Shown here one piece after another: positions 10,327-23,284 of a DNA stretch of 64,000 nt. Both the position numbers and the translations under genes were made by a program. Origin of the DNA: Blumeriella jaapii (Eukaryota > Ascomycota > Leotiomycetes > Helotiales > Drepanopezizaceae). Every line of letters starts with the position of its first letter. Position 1 is the first letter of the stretch. The DNA lies in NCBI GenBank assembly GCA_009599575.1, contig VWND01000007.1, positions 434,001 to 498,000 on the forward strand, in the 5' to 3' direction. The notes under the pieces are model-generated. The model was not told the DNA's origin. It worked only from the letters and a program-made list of their open reading frames with translations, and searched no databases.

Positions 10327-11343
10327 TTAAGCGCTTAACAGCTTCGGCTTATAATTTTTAAAAAAGCGAAAAATAACGAAAAGCTTTTTGTTATAAATCG
10401 AATAATTAAGCTCGGCGTCGATTATAATTTTAGAAAAAAAACCGACCGAATAATAAAAATCATTTTTTTGCAATTGCGATAATACGCCAATTATTATTTT
10501 ATTAAAAAAATCGGTTTCCAGGCGCGTTTGCTTATAAAAGTCGTAATAGCATAAAATAAAAGTATTTAGCAAGGCTTTGCGCAATGCCTTTTATGCGTTT
10601 TTCTGTTTTTTCTCGAATACGAAAAAAACGTTTTTGCTTGTAAAAGCAATAAAAAAACGGCAAATACGGCTGTAGCCGGCTATAAAACGTTTGTAAAAAT
10701 TGCAAAAGCCCAGAAAGCTTTGCACGCCTCGCATATTCGCTGCATATTGCCAATTTTTAATAATAGCGATTTTTTCCGGATTTATTTTAATATTTTAAAT
10801 GCTAATAACGAAATTTAAAAATTTAATTTTCGTAATATTAAACTCGTATTTTTTAATATTAGTTTTTAAGCCGTGTTTTTTTAAAATCGATAAAATCTTT
10901 TTAACGTAAACTTTATATTTTAAATTATTCGCGGAATAAATAAAAATATCGTTAAAATACGCCGAGCAAAAATTATTTAAATGCTTTATAAAAATATTAT
11001 TAATAAAGCGTTGAAATATAACGGGCTTATTAATAAAGCCGAACGGAAAAATTTTATATTTGTATATATTATATCGGATGCGAAAATTAATTAGTTTTTC
11101 AGATTTTTCGAATATCCGGATTCGATTAAATGCTTATTAAATATTAATTTTCGTAAACACTTTGGTTTTAATAATTCGCGCTAGCATTTCGTTAATCAAA
11201 AACAAAAAATAAAAATTCTTTTTCGTAAGATCGTTAAGCTTACGGTAATCGATATATAAACGTATAAAGCCGTTTGACTTTTTAATAAATAAAATCGGGG
11301 CGGCGAAAAAAATATTAAAAGGTTTAATAAAACCCTTATGCAA
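10327..11343 (-). pseudogene. RT and RNase H of gypsy B1 (broken)
   Basis: The minus strand encodes the RT entry segment S-N-G-F-I-R-L-Y-I-D-Y-R-K-L-N (11137-11343), the catalytic box as A-Y-F-N-D-I-F-I-Y near 10,940, and RNase H with T-R-L-E-T-D-F, GVLSQLQ and FSK ... E-L-N-Y-S-I-Y (10327-10584). First catalytic Asp of Y-x-D-D is Asn. Several stops occur between blocks. Confidence 0.78.
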
Positions 11344-12593
11344 ATTGTCGAAAATATAACTTTTGATTTCTATAAGCTGTTTATTCGTAAAGCGTTTAAA
11401 TAGTTTTATAAAAAGCGTATTTTCCGTAGCAAAATATATTTTATAATTTATACCGAAGCGGCGGAAAACGAGCTTATCGCTTTTTTACTTATAAAACAGT
11501 TTTTCGAACTTCGAGTATTAAATTGAAAAAAGCTTTTTTACAAAAACCACGTTATCGTTATATTTGGCTTGCAAAGCGTCGGAAACGGAAATACTTTTTA
11601 TTGCCGCGAGCTATATAACTTTTTCAAACTCGGCGATTTTCGTACGGCGGAAACGTTTTTTATTTATATTATATACAAAAGTAATAAACGTGCAATCGTT
11701 AAATAATAATAACCCTTTTTTTTTTGCGGCCCGCATTCGCTTTTCGTAACGTATTTATAAAACGCTGAATGCAAAGGCGGAAATACAACTGATATTGCAA
11801 TTGGAAATAGAAAAAGTAATTGGCACGGTTAAAAAAACCGGCTTGGTCGGTTCAAAGCTGCCAATAAAAAACTTTTTCATTTTATGCAAACTGCTTTTGA
11901 AATTTCGCATAAATATAAAAAGTCTATTAGTTTCAAAGCTTAAATAAATTTTTTTAATCGTTGTAAAAGTATTAGCAAAAATATATAAAACTTTTATTAC
12001 GCTGTTTCGTTTATTTGTATCTTTTTAATACATACGACTAAGCATTTTAAGCTTTTTTCGCTGATTAAAATCGACGAATAATTATTCGTTAAAATAAAAA
12101 ATAACGGGCATATCGAATAGCCATTTTATTTTGTTTTTTTTTTGGTTATACGCTTGCTTTAAATCGTAGTACTATAAAAATTTACGACCAATAAAAACGT
12201 CGGTAAAACCCAGGTTTATAACTAGAAAAAAAAAATTTATACGATATCGGTTAATCGTAAAAAAAAAAAAAATAGCAGAAAAAATAAGCTTTCCCGGCTC
12301 GCTATTATAGCCGGTAGGTATAATAAGCTTATGCAGCCGAATAAAATTTACTTCGAAACGTTAAAAAAATTAATACGCTAAAAAAATTTTAATCGCATCG
12401 AAAATATTAGTTTCGCTATCGATATATGCAAATGTTTTAATATATAATTTATTGCGTGCTAGTTTTATAAAAACTAAAAACTGTCGCTTTTTTATTAAAA
12501 AACGCTGGTTAAATTTTAAATTTTTTTATAAATCGAATTTTTTGCTATAATAAAAGTTTTTGCTACGACTTAAGAATTTTTTAATAAATCGTT

Positions 12594-14171
12594 TTGCTTT
12601 TCGTCGATAATTATTTCGGCGATTTTGCGATTAAGCTTAGCGTCGAAATAAACGTTTGCGAAATAGCCGGATTTGCCGCAATTATAATAAACGCTAAAAA
12701 AACGCGCAGCCAAGCGGAAAAAACCGGGGGTGGCAGAAATAGCAGCTATACGCTCGTAAAAATCTTTGTTAAAAAAGGAAAAAGCTATGCGAGCAAAAAG
12801 GATTGGAAAAATAAAACGTTATAAAATTTTAAAAATACCGGAAATACGCTTAAAATTTTGATTAGCAAAAGCTATAACAAAAGAAAAATAGCTTATGCGA
12901 CGGGCAGAAGCTATTTTTTCAGCTCGGATATTACGTGATTTTTTATTCGCAACGGCCAAAAATTCGTTTAAAATAATATAATTATTATTTATTTTATACT
13001 TTTTTATTCGAAAATCGTATTTAAAAATAAAAGTAATTTTTTCGTATATATTTTTAAACCAACGGTTTTTAGCAATTTTGCTAATAATTGCGTAGCAAAT
13101 AAATAAAAAACGAAAATTATTATAAATCTGACCGTTATTTATATAAAGCTTGTTATATTGCAATTTAGCAAACTAAACGCGATTATAATTAAAAAAGCGC
13201 TGATTAAAAATACGAAAAACGTTTCGGGCCGATTGGGCTTAATTATAGAATTCGGAATTCAAATGCTTTAAAATAATAGTTTTTGCTTTTTTAATAATAT
13301 ATTTAAAATATGCTTTGGCTTGATTTATATTTTGTATAAAATTCTTTAAGTACTTTTTAATAAACAATTTTATATCCATTTTTTATGCGTTATATTCAAT
13401 TTTTTTTTAATAATCGCTAAAAGCGTAACGAAAATATTTGATTTTAAATAACTCGATTCGAAAAATAGCTAAGTCGAAAACGAAAAGATAATATTCGGGA
13501 ATTAATTAAAAATTTGCGGTGAAAGCGCGCGAAGCTCGAAATAGAAAAAAAGCGTCGCGGGCGATATTAGCGAAAGCTGAAAAATAAGCGGCGGCGATGG
13601 CTTGAGCGATTATTTAAGCGATTTGAAACTGCTGGGCCGCAATAAATCTTTTAGCATTGGCAAATATGCTGGACAGTCGTAGAAGCATTCGTCGGTTTAG
13701 GGGTATTGGGATATCAGCGTTGTACAACTCGACCTTAGGTTCGATTGTAAAGCGAAAGGATTCAGCAAATAAGTCGGCTGCAAATAATTATAATTCGGTA
13801 AAAAAGTCGTAAAATAAAAATTCGCTATCAAAATCGTCGAAAAAGCCTGGAACGAATAGAAATTGAAAAGCGCCAAAAGCAGAAGCAGAGGGTGAAAATG
13901 CTGATTCGAAGCCGAATCGTACGGATTGCGTTCGTTCTCGGATGCTACGTCGACTTATAAGAAAAGCATAAAGTGTTGTAATATTAAGAAAAAGCGATTC
14001 GAATTGCAGAAGCAAATCGAATTGATAAAAAAGAAAGATTCCAGCTTTTTCTGGAAACAAAATTAATAAAAAAAAGTTCTGATCAAAGCACCGATAAATA
14101 AACGTCGGTACGGGCGGCCTGAAAAAAGTTCGAGTTGCAAAAGCAAATCGAATTTTTAACCGTGGATACAA
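12594..14171 (-). pseudogene. gag of gypsy B1 (broken)
   Basis: Begins just inside the 5' LTR. An open stretch of 127 codons (13788-14171) is followed by frame breaks and a second open stretch (12819-13163), then a zinc knuckle near 12,640-12,690 with the pattern Y-Y-N-C-G-K-S-G-Y-F-A. Two Cys and the His of C-x2-C-x4-H-x4-C have become Tyr (TGC to TAC and CAC to TAC type changes). The homologous frame in B2 lies at 17,440-18,980. Confidence 0.65.
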
Positions 14172-14205
14172 AGCTTTTTAGCGAAAATTGTTTGGTCTTT
14201 TTTTA

Positions 14206-14469
14206 TATTACAGCTAGCTTAAAAGTAATTAAAAAAGTAATATAAACCAAAAGGTACGCATATAAATTAAAAAAAAAACACCGAGCTAAAATGCTCGGAG
14301 TCGCGAACTTTATATACAATGGGTTGCGCTTATGGGTCACGTGACTTAGCGCGAGGCCTAATGGCCGAAGTGGTCCGTGCCCAAACCTTATTCCAACACC
14401 ACCGGCATTCATACCACTGGCAACCATACCACTGGCAGCCATACCACTAGCCAGGCCAGGATCGTAACA
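14206..14469 (-). repeat. 5' LTR of gypsy B1
   Basis: Minus strand TGTTACGATC ... TGTAATA, with the terminal GTGACA mutated to GTAATA by two G/A-type changes. Same length (264 bp) and same number of 15-bp units as the 3' LTR of this copy, confirming the pair. Confidence 0.92.
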
Positions 14470-17080
14470 TAAAACATTTGAAACTTTTCGTTTAGCTTAA
14501 ATGCGTCGTAATTCTTGTTTAACAAAACGTAAAGCTTTTCGGCGCTTGCTTACAAAAGCAAATAAAGCGTTAGATTCTGAAAGTCGGAAGTATGTATTAT
14601 ATATTAATAGCGTAAATATAATACTATTTGGGTTGGCCGTATCGTTGATAGCTTTAAACGCTATTTTGAAAATTATATGCTTATCGAGATTTTCGTTTTT
14701 TAATTGCTTTTTTAGAATCTCGTATATACGTTTTAATAAAACGTAGTAACGTTTTATTTTACCAACGCTATTGTAAGTTTTTACTAAAACAATTTTAATA
14801 TTATATTTTAAAAAGTATGCTTATTAACGAAATTTCTAAAAAATAAGATTTGTTTTTAAATCAACGATAATAATATCGGAAAAACTTAAATAAAAATCGA
14901 TTTAATATAATCGTAATATATTTTATACGTGTTTCGCGATTATGTTTTTTAAAAAAAACTATTTGTATTATAAAATGTTGCAGAATTTATAATATGCAAA
15001 ACTGGGTCGTTATTAATATATATAATATCAACGATCACCGAATAATTAAATTTGTAATCGTTTTTAATGAAATTTTAAATCGACGTAAAGTTTACTCGTG
15101 TAATTAATATTGATTATAATATTTCGCGATTTTTTTCAAGATAGCAGTTTTTAAAATTTTGGTTCGCACGTTTAAAAGTAATAGCAAAACGTTATACAAA
15201 AAAGTATTTTTAACGTCGATGAATTTAACGCAGTTTAAGTTTTGTAAAGTAATAAAATAATGTTTTTTATATATTAAAAAATAAAAATAAATATTTCCAT
15301 TTGCGAACGATAAAAACTCCTGAACTATTTTTTCGTATAAGAAAGTTATATAAATTATCGAAGAAAACATTTAAAACATTTATATTTTTAAAGCAAATTA
15401 AAAACGAGATATCCGTATTAACAATGTAAAATTTAATATCGCTAATAAAAATGGTGATTTTGGCTGTATTTATAATCGTGGCAAAGGTTATTTTAAAATT
15501 AATAGTATTTGTTATTAATAAATGTTCGAAAATAAGATTTGAAATCAATTTCTGTAGGGCTTTGAATTAAGCTAGTTCTGCAAAAGATTTTCCTGCAGCT
15601 TCCGAATCAGGAAAAAACCTCTGGAATTTTGTATAATAAATAGCGGATGCCTGAAATGTAAGTTTCCAGAAGAAAGCTTTTATTTTCTAAAATAAAAAAA
15701 TTTATTAGATTTAGTTTCGTAAAAGCATAATAGGCAGAGCGTTTTTTTAAAACAGTAATTAGTTTTGCATTAATAATATTATTTGTTTTCGCATAAAAAA
15801 CTTGCGTAAAATAATTTTTATTATTATAGTCGTCGTTGTAATATTTATTTTTAGCGCTTTAAATATTATAATTATCGAAAGAAATTAAGATTAATACAAA
15901 GTCGTTAAGTTTTTCGATATTTTCGTATTCGACGAAAAAGCTGTTATATTGTTATATAATAGCTGAAACGCTTATGAAATGGGTTTTGCTGGCGTTATAT
16001 TTATCAAACGACTTTTTTCGTTTTTTAGCAAAGTGTTTATTAAATTAATATTTTTTTTTTTTGCATATCCAGCATTTTTTGGATTAAGAATTGCCTGAAT
16101 TTCTTCGGAAATTACCGCGATTTTAATAATTGCTACGGCTTTGGAATTTTTTGCTTCGATAGCTTTTTGTTATTAAATCTTTTTTTTTTTTCGTTTTTTA
16201 TAAATACGATTTGTGTAATATAAATTTGTAAAAAAAATCGAAAGAATTGTAAAAATCGTAATTATCGAAGTATCGTGGATAATAAAAATTGGTTTGCGTA
16301 TAATATATTATTTTGGTTTTTATTTTATTTGCATCGCGCTTTTTTTGTTTTCGTTGCAATATATTAATAGCAGATTTTATTTATACAGCTACTTTTTTAT
16401 ACGTAAATACAGGATTAAAAAATGCTTATTTGCATTTCGAAACATTATTACAAGTATTAATAAGCTAATTTCGCAGATTTGAATCGTATTAGTATTCGAA
16501 AATAAAAATTTATTGGCAAATTATAAGCCGTTGAAATAAAATTTCGAAGCATTTCAGACGTGTTTTTCCAGTATTTATAAGGTCGGAAAAAACGCGTATA
16601 AAAATTATTATGCGCTAAATAATAAAATAAAGCTTTCGATTTTCGTTTGTTTCGAAATAATCTTTTATAATTGTAATTATGGCCTCGAAGGTTATGCTTC
16701 GTAATATTATAATATTAAAATAATATCTGTTTGCGGCGTTTTTCAGTATATAAGAAAAAGCTTTTGCATATAAGTATAATTGTATATCGCACGAATCGTA
16801 CAGGCTGTAAAACTTTTTTTAGTTTTTTAGTAAAAATATTTTATAATTTTTCGCCGTATTTTATATTTCTGTCGTATATTTTTAAAAGGTTTGCGAATAA
16901 ACGACTGTTGTTATTATTATTACGGGAATTAAAGTTATTGCTTTTATTTCCGTTATCGTTTTTTTTTTTTTTTTTTTTTTTTTCCAAGGTTTTTATATTT
17001 ATTACCAAAATCTTTTCTATTATGATTGCCTCGGTAGTTATCCTTTCTTGTACCGCTTTTATTATTATTAAGGTCGTTGC
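14470..17080 (-). pseudogene. Copia gag end, protease and integrase (broken)
   Basis: Minus strand, right to left: asparagine/lysine-rich gag tail from 17,080; a zinc-knuckle remnant K-K-C-W-I-C-K-K at about 16,060-16,080; the fungal copia protease/prePR block (F-Y-I-V-N-T-D-I-S-F-L-I-C-F, then L-x-V-F-F-D-N-L-Y-N-x-L-I) at 15,267-15,548; an HHCC-like integrase entry near 15,080-15,230; and the integrase segment A-I-N-D-T-A-N-P-N-S-I-I-F-T-L-L at about 14,500-14,740. The last is a very characteristic motif of fungal copia polyproteins. It is interrupted at 14,469 by gypsy B1. Confidence 0.75.
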
Positions 17081-17384
17081 TGTTACGACCCTGGCCTGGC
17101 TAGTGGTAGTTGCCAGTGGTATGGCTGCCAGTGGTATAGTTGCCAGTGGTATGGTTGCCAATGGTATGGTTGCCAGTGGTATAAATGCTGGTGGTGTTGG
17201 ATTAAGGTTTGGGCACGGACCATCTCGGCCACTAGGCCTCGCGTTAAGTCACGTGACCTATAAGCGCAACCCATTGTATATAAAATTCGCGACTCCGAGT
17301 ATTTTAGCTCGGTGTTTTTTTTTCAATTTATATACGTACTTTTTGGTTTATATTATTCCGATTATTCTTAAGCTAGTTATAATA
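17081..17384 (+). repeat. 5' LTR of gypsy B2
   Basis: TGTTACGACC ... AGCTAGTTATAATA; the terminal GTGACA has become ATAATA. It has two or three more 15-bp units than the B1 LTRs, which explains 304 versus 264 bp. Confidence 0.92.
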
Positions 17385-17439
17385 TAAAAAAAAACCAAAT
17401 AACTTTCGCTGGAAAGCTTTGTATCCACGGTTAAAAATT

Positions 17440-18980
17440 CGATTTACTTTTGCAATTCGAACTTTTTTTAAGCCGCTCGTACCGACGTTTATTTATCGGT
17501 GCTTTAATCAAAACTTTTTTTTATTAATTTTGTTTTTAAAAAAAGCTGGAGTCTTTTTTTTTTATTAATTCGATCTGCTTTTGCAATTCGAATCGCTTTT
17601 TTTTTAATATTATAATATTTCATATTTTTTTTATAAATCGACGCGGCACCCGAAAACGAACGCAATCCGTACGATTCGGCTTCGAATCAGTATTTCCATC
17701 TTTTGCTTCCGCTTTTAGCGCTTTCGAATTTTTATTCGTTCCAAGCTTTTTCGACGATTTTAGCAGCGAGTTTTTATTTTACGACTTTTCTACCGAATCA
17801 CAGTTATCTGCTGAATTTTTTTGCTTTACGATCGAATTTAAAATCGAATTATATAACGCTAATATTTTAATACTTTTAAACCGACGAATGCTTTTACGAC
17901 TGCTTAGCATATCTGCTAACGTTAAAAAATTTATTACGGCCTAACAGCTTTAGATCGCTTAAATAATCGCTTAAGTTATTGCCGCCGCTCGCTTTTTAAC
18001 TTTTTCCGCTAATATCGTTCGCGACGCTTTTTTTTTACTTTGAGCTTCGCGCGCTTTTACCGCAGATTTTTAATTAATTCCCGAATATTACTTTTCCGTT
18101 TTCGACCCAGCTATTTTTCGAATCGAATTATTTAAAATCAAATATTTTTGCTACGCTTTTAGCGACTATTAAAAAAAAGTTAAATATAACGCTTAAAAAA
18201 TAAATATAAAACTGTTTATTAAAAAATACTTAAAAAATTTTATATAAAATATAAATTAAGTTAAAATATATTTTAAATGCATTATTAAAAAAATAAAAAC
18301 TATTATTTTAAAATATTTAAACTTCGAATTTTATAACTAAGCCCAATCGGCCCGAAACGTTTTTCGCATTTTTAATTAACGCTTTTTTAATTATAACCGC
18401 GTTTAATTTGCTAAATTGCAATATAATAAACTTTATATAAACAACGGTCAGATTTATAATAATTTTCGTTTTTTATTTATTCGTTACGCAGTTATTAGCA
18501 AAATTGCTAAAAACCGTTAATTTAAAAATATATGCGAAAAAGTTATTTTTATTTTTAAATACGATTTTCGAATAAAAAAATATAAAATAAATAATAATTA
18601 TATTATTTTAAACGAATTTTTGGCCGTTACGAATAAAAAATCACGTAATATCCGAGCTGAAAAAATAGCTTCTGCTCGTCGCATAAGCTATTTTTCTTTT
18701 GCTATAGCTTTTGCTAATTAAAATTCTAGGCGTATTTCCGGTATTTTTAAAGCTTTATAGCGTTTTATTTTTCCAGCCTTTTTTGCTCGCACGGCTTTTT
18801 TTTTTTTTTAATAAAAATTTTTACGAGCGTATAACTGTTATTTCTGTTATCCTCGGTTTTTCCCGCTTAGCTGCGCGTTTTTTTAGCGCTTATTATAATT
18901 ACGGCAAATCCGGCCATTTCGCAAAAACGTTTATTTCGACGCTAAGCTTAATCGCAAAATCGCCGAAATAGTTATCGACG
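17440..18980 (+). pseudogene. gag of gypsy B2 (broken)
   Basis: Homologous to the B1 gag region but with more stops. The end of the region (open 18711-18971) carries the zinc knuckle as Y-Y-N-Y-G-K-S-G-H-F-A-K-T-F: here the His is kept but the Cys residues are Tyr or Phe. B1 keeps a Cys that B2 lost and the reverse for His, so the two copies mutated independently. Confidence 0.6.
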
Positions 18981-20241
18981 AAAAGCAAAACGATTTGTTA
19001 AAAAACTTTTAAGCCGTGGCAAAAACTTTTATTATAGCAAAAGATTCGATTTATAAAAAAATTTAAAATTTAATTAGCGCTTTTTAATAAAAAAGCGATA
19101 GTTTTTAATTTTTATAAAATTAATACGCAATAAATTATATATTAAAACATTTGTATATATCGATAGCGAAACTAATATTTTCGGTGCGATTAAAATTCTT
19201 TTAGCGTATTAATTTTTTTAACGTTTCGAAGTAAATTTTATTCGGCTGCATAAACTTATTATATTCACCGGTTATAATAGCGAGCCGAAAAAGCTTATTT
19301 TTTCTGCTATTTTTTTTTTTTTTACGATTAACCGACGTCGTATAATTTTTTTTTTTTTAGTTACAAATTTAAGTTTTACCGACGTTTTTATTAGTCGCAA
19401 ATTTCTATAGCATTACGATTTAAAACAAGCGTATAACTAAAAAAAAAACAAAATAAAATGGCCATTCGATATATTTATTATTTTTTATTTTAATAAGCAG
19501 TTATTCGTCGATTTTAATTAGCGAACAAAATCTAAAATGCTTAATCGCATATATTAAAAAAATGCAAATAAACGAAACAGCGTAATAAAAGCTTTATATA
19601 TTTCTGCTAGCATTTTTACAACGATTAAAAAAGCTTATTTAAGCTTTAAAGCTAATAAATCCTTTACGTTTATACGAGATTTTAAAAGCAGTTTGTATAA
19701 AATAAAAAAGTTTTTTATTAGCAGCTCTGAACCGATCAAGCCGGTTTTTTTAATCGTGCTAATTACTTTTTTTATTTTTAATTGCAATATCAGCTGTATT
19801 TCCGCTTTTATATTTAGCGCTTTATAAACACGCTACGAAAAGCGAATGCGGGCCGTAAAAAAAAAAAAGTTATTATTATTTAGCGATTATACGTTTATCG
19901 CTTTTATATACGATATAAATAAAAAACGTTTCCGTTATACGAAAATCGCCGAATTTAAAAAAATTATACAATTCGCGGCAATAAAAAATATTTCCGTTTT
20001 CGACGTTTTGCAAGCCAAATATAATAATAACGTGGTTTTTATAAAAAAGCTTTTTTTAATTTAATATTCGGAATTCGAAAAACTATTTTATAAGTAAAAA
20101 AGCGATAAACTCGCTTTTTCGCGCCGCTCCGATATAAATTATAAAATATATTTTGCCACGGAAAATACGCTTTTTATAAAATTATTCAAACGCTTTACGA
20201 ATAAATAGTTTATAAAAGTCAAAAGTTATATTTTCGATAAT

Positions 20242-21262
20242 TTGCACAAAAGTTTTATTAAATTTTTTAATATCTTTTTCGCCGCTCCGATTTTATTTAT
20301 TAAAAAGTCAAACGGCTTTATACGCTTATATATCGATTACCGCAAGCTTAACGATTTTACGAAAAAAAAATTTTATTTTTTACTTTTAATCGACGAAATA
20401 TTAGCGCGAATTATTAAAGCCAAAATATTTACGAAAATTAATATTTAATAAGTATTTAATCGAATCCGGATATTCGAAAAATTTAAAAAACTAATTAATT
20501 TTCGCATTCGATACGATATATACAAATATAAAGTTTTTTCGTTCGGCTTTATTAATAGGCCTGTTATATTTTAACGTTTTATTAATAATATTTTTATAAA
20601 ACATTTAAATAATTTTTGCTCGGCGTATTTTAACGATATTTTTATTTATTTCGCGAATAATTTAAAATATAAGATTTATATTAAAAAAATTTTATCGATT
20701 TTTTAAAAAAACACGGCTTAAAAATTGATATTAAAAAATACGAGTTTTTAATATTACGAAAATCAAATTTTTAAATTTCGTTATTAGTATTTAAAATATT
20801 AAAATAAATCCGGAAAAAATCGCTATTATTAAAAATTGGCAATATACAGCGAATATACGAAACGTATAAAGCTTTTTGGACTTTTGCAATTTTTACAAAC
20901 GTTTTATAGCCGGCTACAATCGTATTTGCCGTTTTTTTATTGCTTTTATAAGCAAAAACGTTTTTTTCGTATTCGAGAAAAAACAAAAAAACGTATAAAA
21001 AGCATTGCGCAAAGCTTTGCTAAATATTTCTATTTTGTGTTATTACGATTTTTATAAACAAACGCGCTTAAAAACCGACTTTTTTAATAAAATAATAGCT
21101 GGCGTATTATCGCAATTGCAAAAAAATAACTTTTATTATCCGGTCGTTTTTTTTTCTAAAATTATAATCGACGCCGAGCTTAATTATTCGATTTACGATA
21201 AAAAGCTTTTCGCTATTTTTCGCTTTTTTAAAAATTATAAGCCGGAGCTATTAAGCGCTTAA
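20242..21262 (+). pseudogene. RT and RNase H of gypsy B2 (broken)
   Basis: RT entry segment at 20242-20448 (S-N-G-F-I-R-L-Y-I-D-Y-R-K-L-N), catalytic box A-Y-F-N-D-I-F-I-Y near 20,630, and RNase H at 21005-21262 (GVLSQLQ, FFSK, A-E-L-N-Y-S-I-Y). The same Asp to Asn change in the Y-x-D-D box as in B1 was either already in the parent or arose twice. Confidence 0.78.
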
Positions 21263-22079
21263 AAAAACGTATATATATATATCGATTACCGCGTTTTGAA
21301 ATATTTTATAATAATTAAAAATTTTTCGGTCCGACAAATTCGATAAGCCGAATTTTTCGCCGATTTTTATTTTACAATTATATATCGGTCGGAAATTATT
21401 AATACGCTCGCTGATATATTTTTTTTTTTCGCAAAAACTAAAATATTTTTTTATTAAAAGCGCGACAGCGAGCAGCTCGGAAGCAGCAAATGCTTTTAAA
21501 CGATAAGTTAAATTTTTAAATCTTAAAAAAAAATGGTTGCTAAAAGCATAGCTACGCTGGCGCTTATGGAAATAGCGTTCGATAAACGCGATATCGATAG
21601 CATTTTTTCCGAAAACGAAAAAGATAGTAAAAACGAAAAAAATAAAATGTTTATAAAAGAATCCGCAGATTTAATTTCCGTAATCGCGTACGATATGCAT
21701 AATTATATAATTATAAACGATTTGCTGTAAGTTAATAAAAATTCTTTTTTTTTCGAAGCGCAATAAGCGTAAGCTCGCAATTATAACTTTGATTATTAAT
21801 TGCGATAAAATAAATTGTTTTTTCAAAGCAGATTAATAATACTTTTGAAATTTTCCGAACTGCGAACTTTTTTAATCCGATATATCCACGAACAGCTTTG
21901 CGTAGCATACGCTAAAATAAAAAAAATAAAGCTTTTGGTCGGTCGCAAATATTATTAAAAAATTATAAAAACAAATATATAATAATACGTTTCGAATTAT
22001 CGTTGCATACGAATAAAAGCTAGGCGCGATAAAACCCCGGGCTTTTTGAAACTTTTGCTTATATTTAGCAGATTTTATT

Positions 22080-22400
22080 AATATTTAACGATGGATTTTA
22101 CGAAGCTTTTATTAAACGAAAATAATTACGATTTCGCTTTTGTAATAATAAATCGCTTATTTAAAAAGCTTTTGTTAATCTTTTGCCATAAAATTATTAT
22201 AGCGAAAAAACTAGCAGCTTTGTTTTTAATTTATTAGATGCGCTATTTCGGCATGCCGGATTTAATTGTTTCGGACCGAAAAGCTTAGTTTGTTTCGGTT
22301 TTTTAATAAAAACTCTGCCGTATATTAAAAACCAAAATCAAATTAATTACTGCGTATAATTTTAATATCGATAAACAAACCGAAATAATAAACTAATATA
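22080..22400 (+). pseudogene. Integrase core of gypsy B2 (broken)
   Basis: Translation reads M-D-F-T-K-L ... D-F-A-F-V-I-I-N-R, then M-R-Y-F-G-M-P-D-L-I-V-S-D-R-K-A, then Q-T-E-I-I-N. This is the DDE integrase core with the first Asp replaced by Asn and the second Asp and the Glu retained. Stops occur at former Trp/Gln positions. Confidence 0.75.
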
Positions 22401-22984
22401 TTAAGCAACGCTTCCGTCTTTTTTACTTTTATTATCAAAACAATTAAAAACGCTTTTTACTTTTAATAAATATTATACAATTGATTTTGCCGTACGAATT
22501 TCTCGGCAACGTTTTTTTTTTTCAAGTTTTAAATAAATACGAAGCTCGTATATCCTGAAATATAAATAACCTTCGTTTTTTTCGCTCGGCCACCGAAAAG
22601 CTTAACCGCGACGAAGCTTTGCATTTGACTTTTCGAATTAAAAAAGTTATAAAATACGCGCAATCGTTTATTACGTAATAATAAGCCAAAATGAAACGCT
22701 TCGCTAATTTATATAAACGACTAATGGATTGGAATATAAGCGACGAAATATTAATAAATATTAAAAATTAAAAACTCGACCGATTTTTCCGGAAACTTTT
22801 AAATAAATAATACGGCTTAATTAAAATCGTCGATAAAATAAAAAAAAATTAAAAGCTTGACTTTTTCGCAAATTAATTAATTTATTTAATTTTTTATTTA
22901 TATTCGTTTCGAAAGCATATTAGCAATCTTTTACCTGGCCAACGCCGCTCCGAACCAGTTTTTATTTAATTATTTTCTAAACAA

Positions 22985-23170
22985 ACGGAATGGAAAATCG
23001 AAGAAATAGTAGATTCGAGGTTGCATAAAAAAGTGTTATAATATTAGGTCAATTGAAAAAGCGCTAATAAAGATTTCGAATAATACTTTTGTTTTAACGT
23101 TATAACGGCTTTTTATATTTTTCAGATATTCCATCGATCGCATCCTATCGCTAAAGGCTTTTTACGAACA
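22985..23170 (+). pseudogene. Chromodomain-like C-terminus of gypsy B2
   Basis: W-K-I-E-E-I-V-D-S-R-L-H-K-K-V-L then a stop and Y-Q-V-N, matching the W-E-V-E-x-I-L-D-S-R ... Y-x-V-K-W-K-G-Y chromodomain pattern. Places family B among chromoviruses. Confidence 0.65.
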
Positions 23171-23284
23171 TTTTCCGCATAATTGCAAATTTACAACGAA
23201 AACAGAAAAAATTACATTAAATTGAAAAACGATAAACCTATGATTACAACTGCGAGGACGCAGTTTTTCGGAAAAGGGGGGTAG

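Larger units (their letters stand above)
8056..14469 (-). mobile_element. Complete gypsy chromovirus B1, minus strand, TSD TAAAA
   Basis: Full-length 6.4-kb LTR element. Both LTRs are 264 bp (5' LTR 14206-14469; 3' LTR 8056-8319). It is flanked by the identical 5-mers TAAAA at 8051-8055 and 14470-14474. A polypurine tract (AAAGAAAGGG on the minus strand) precedes the 3' LTR. Internal order on the minus strand: gag with zinc knuckle (about 14,100-12,600), RT (about 11,343-10,700), RNase H (10,600-10,327), integrase core (about 9,525-9,205) and chromodomain-like tail (about 8,620-8,435). The RT catalytic box reads Y-F-N-D instead of Y-x-D-D. Many stops; no autonomous capacity. Confidence 0.92.
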
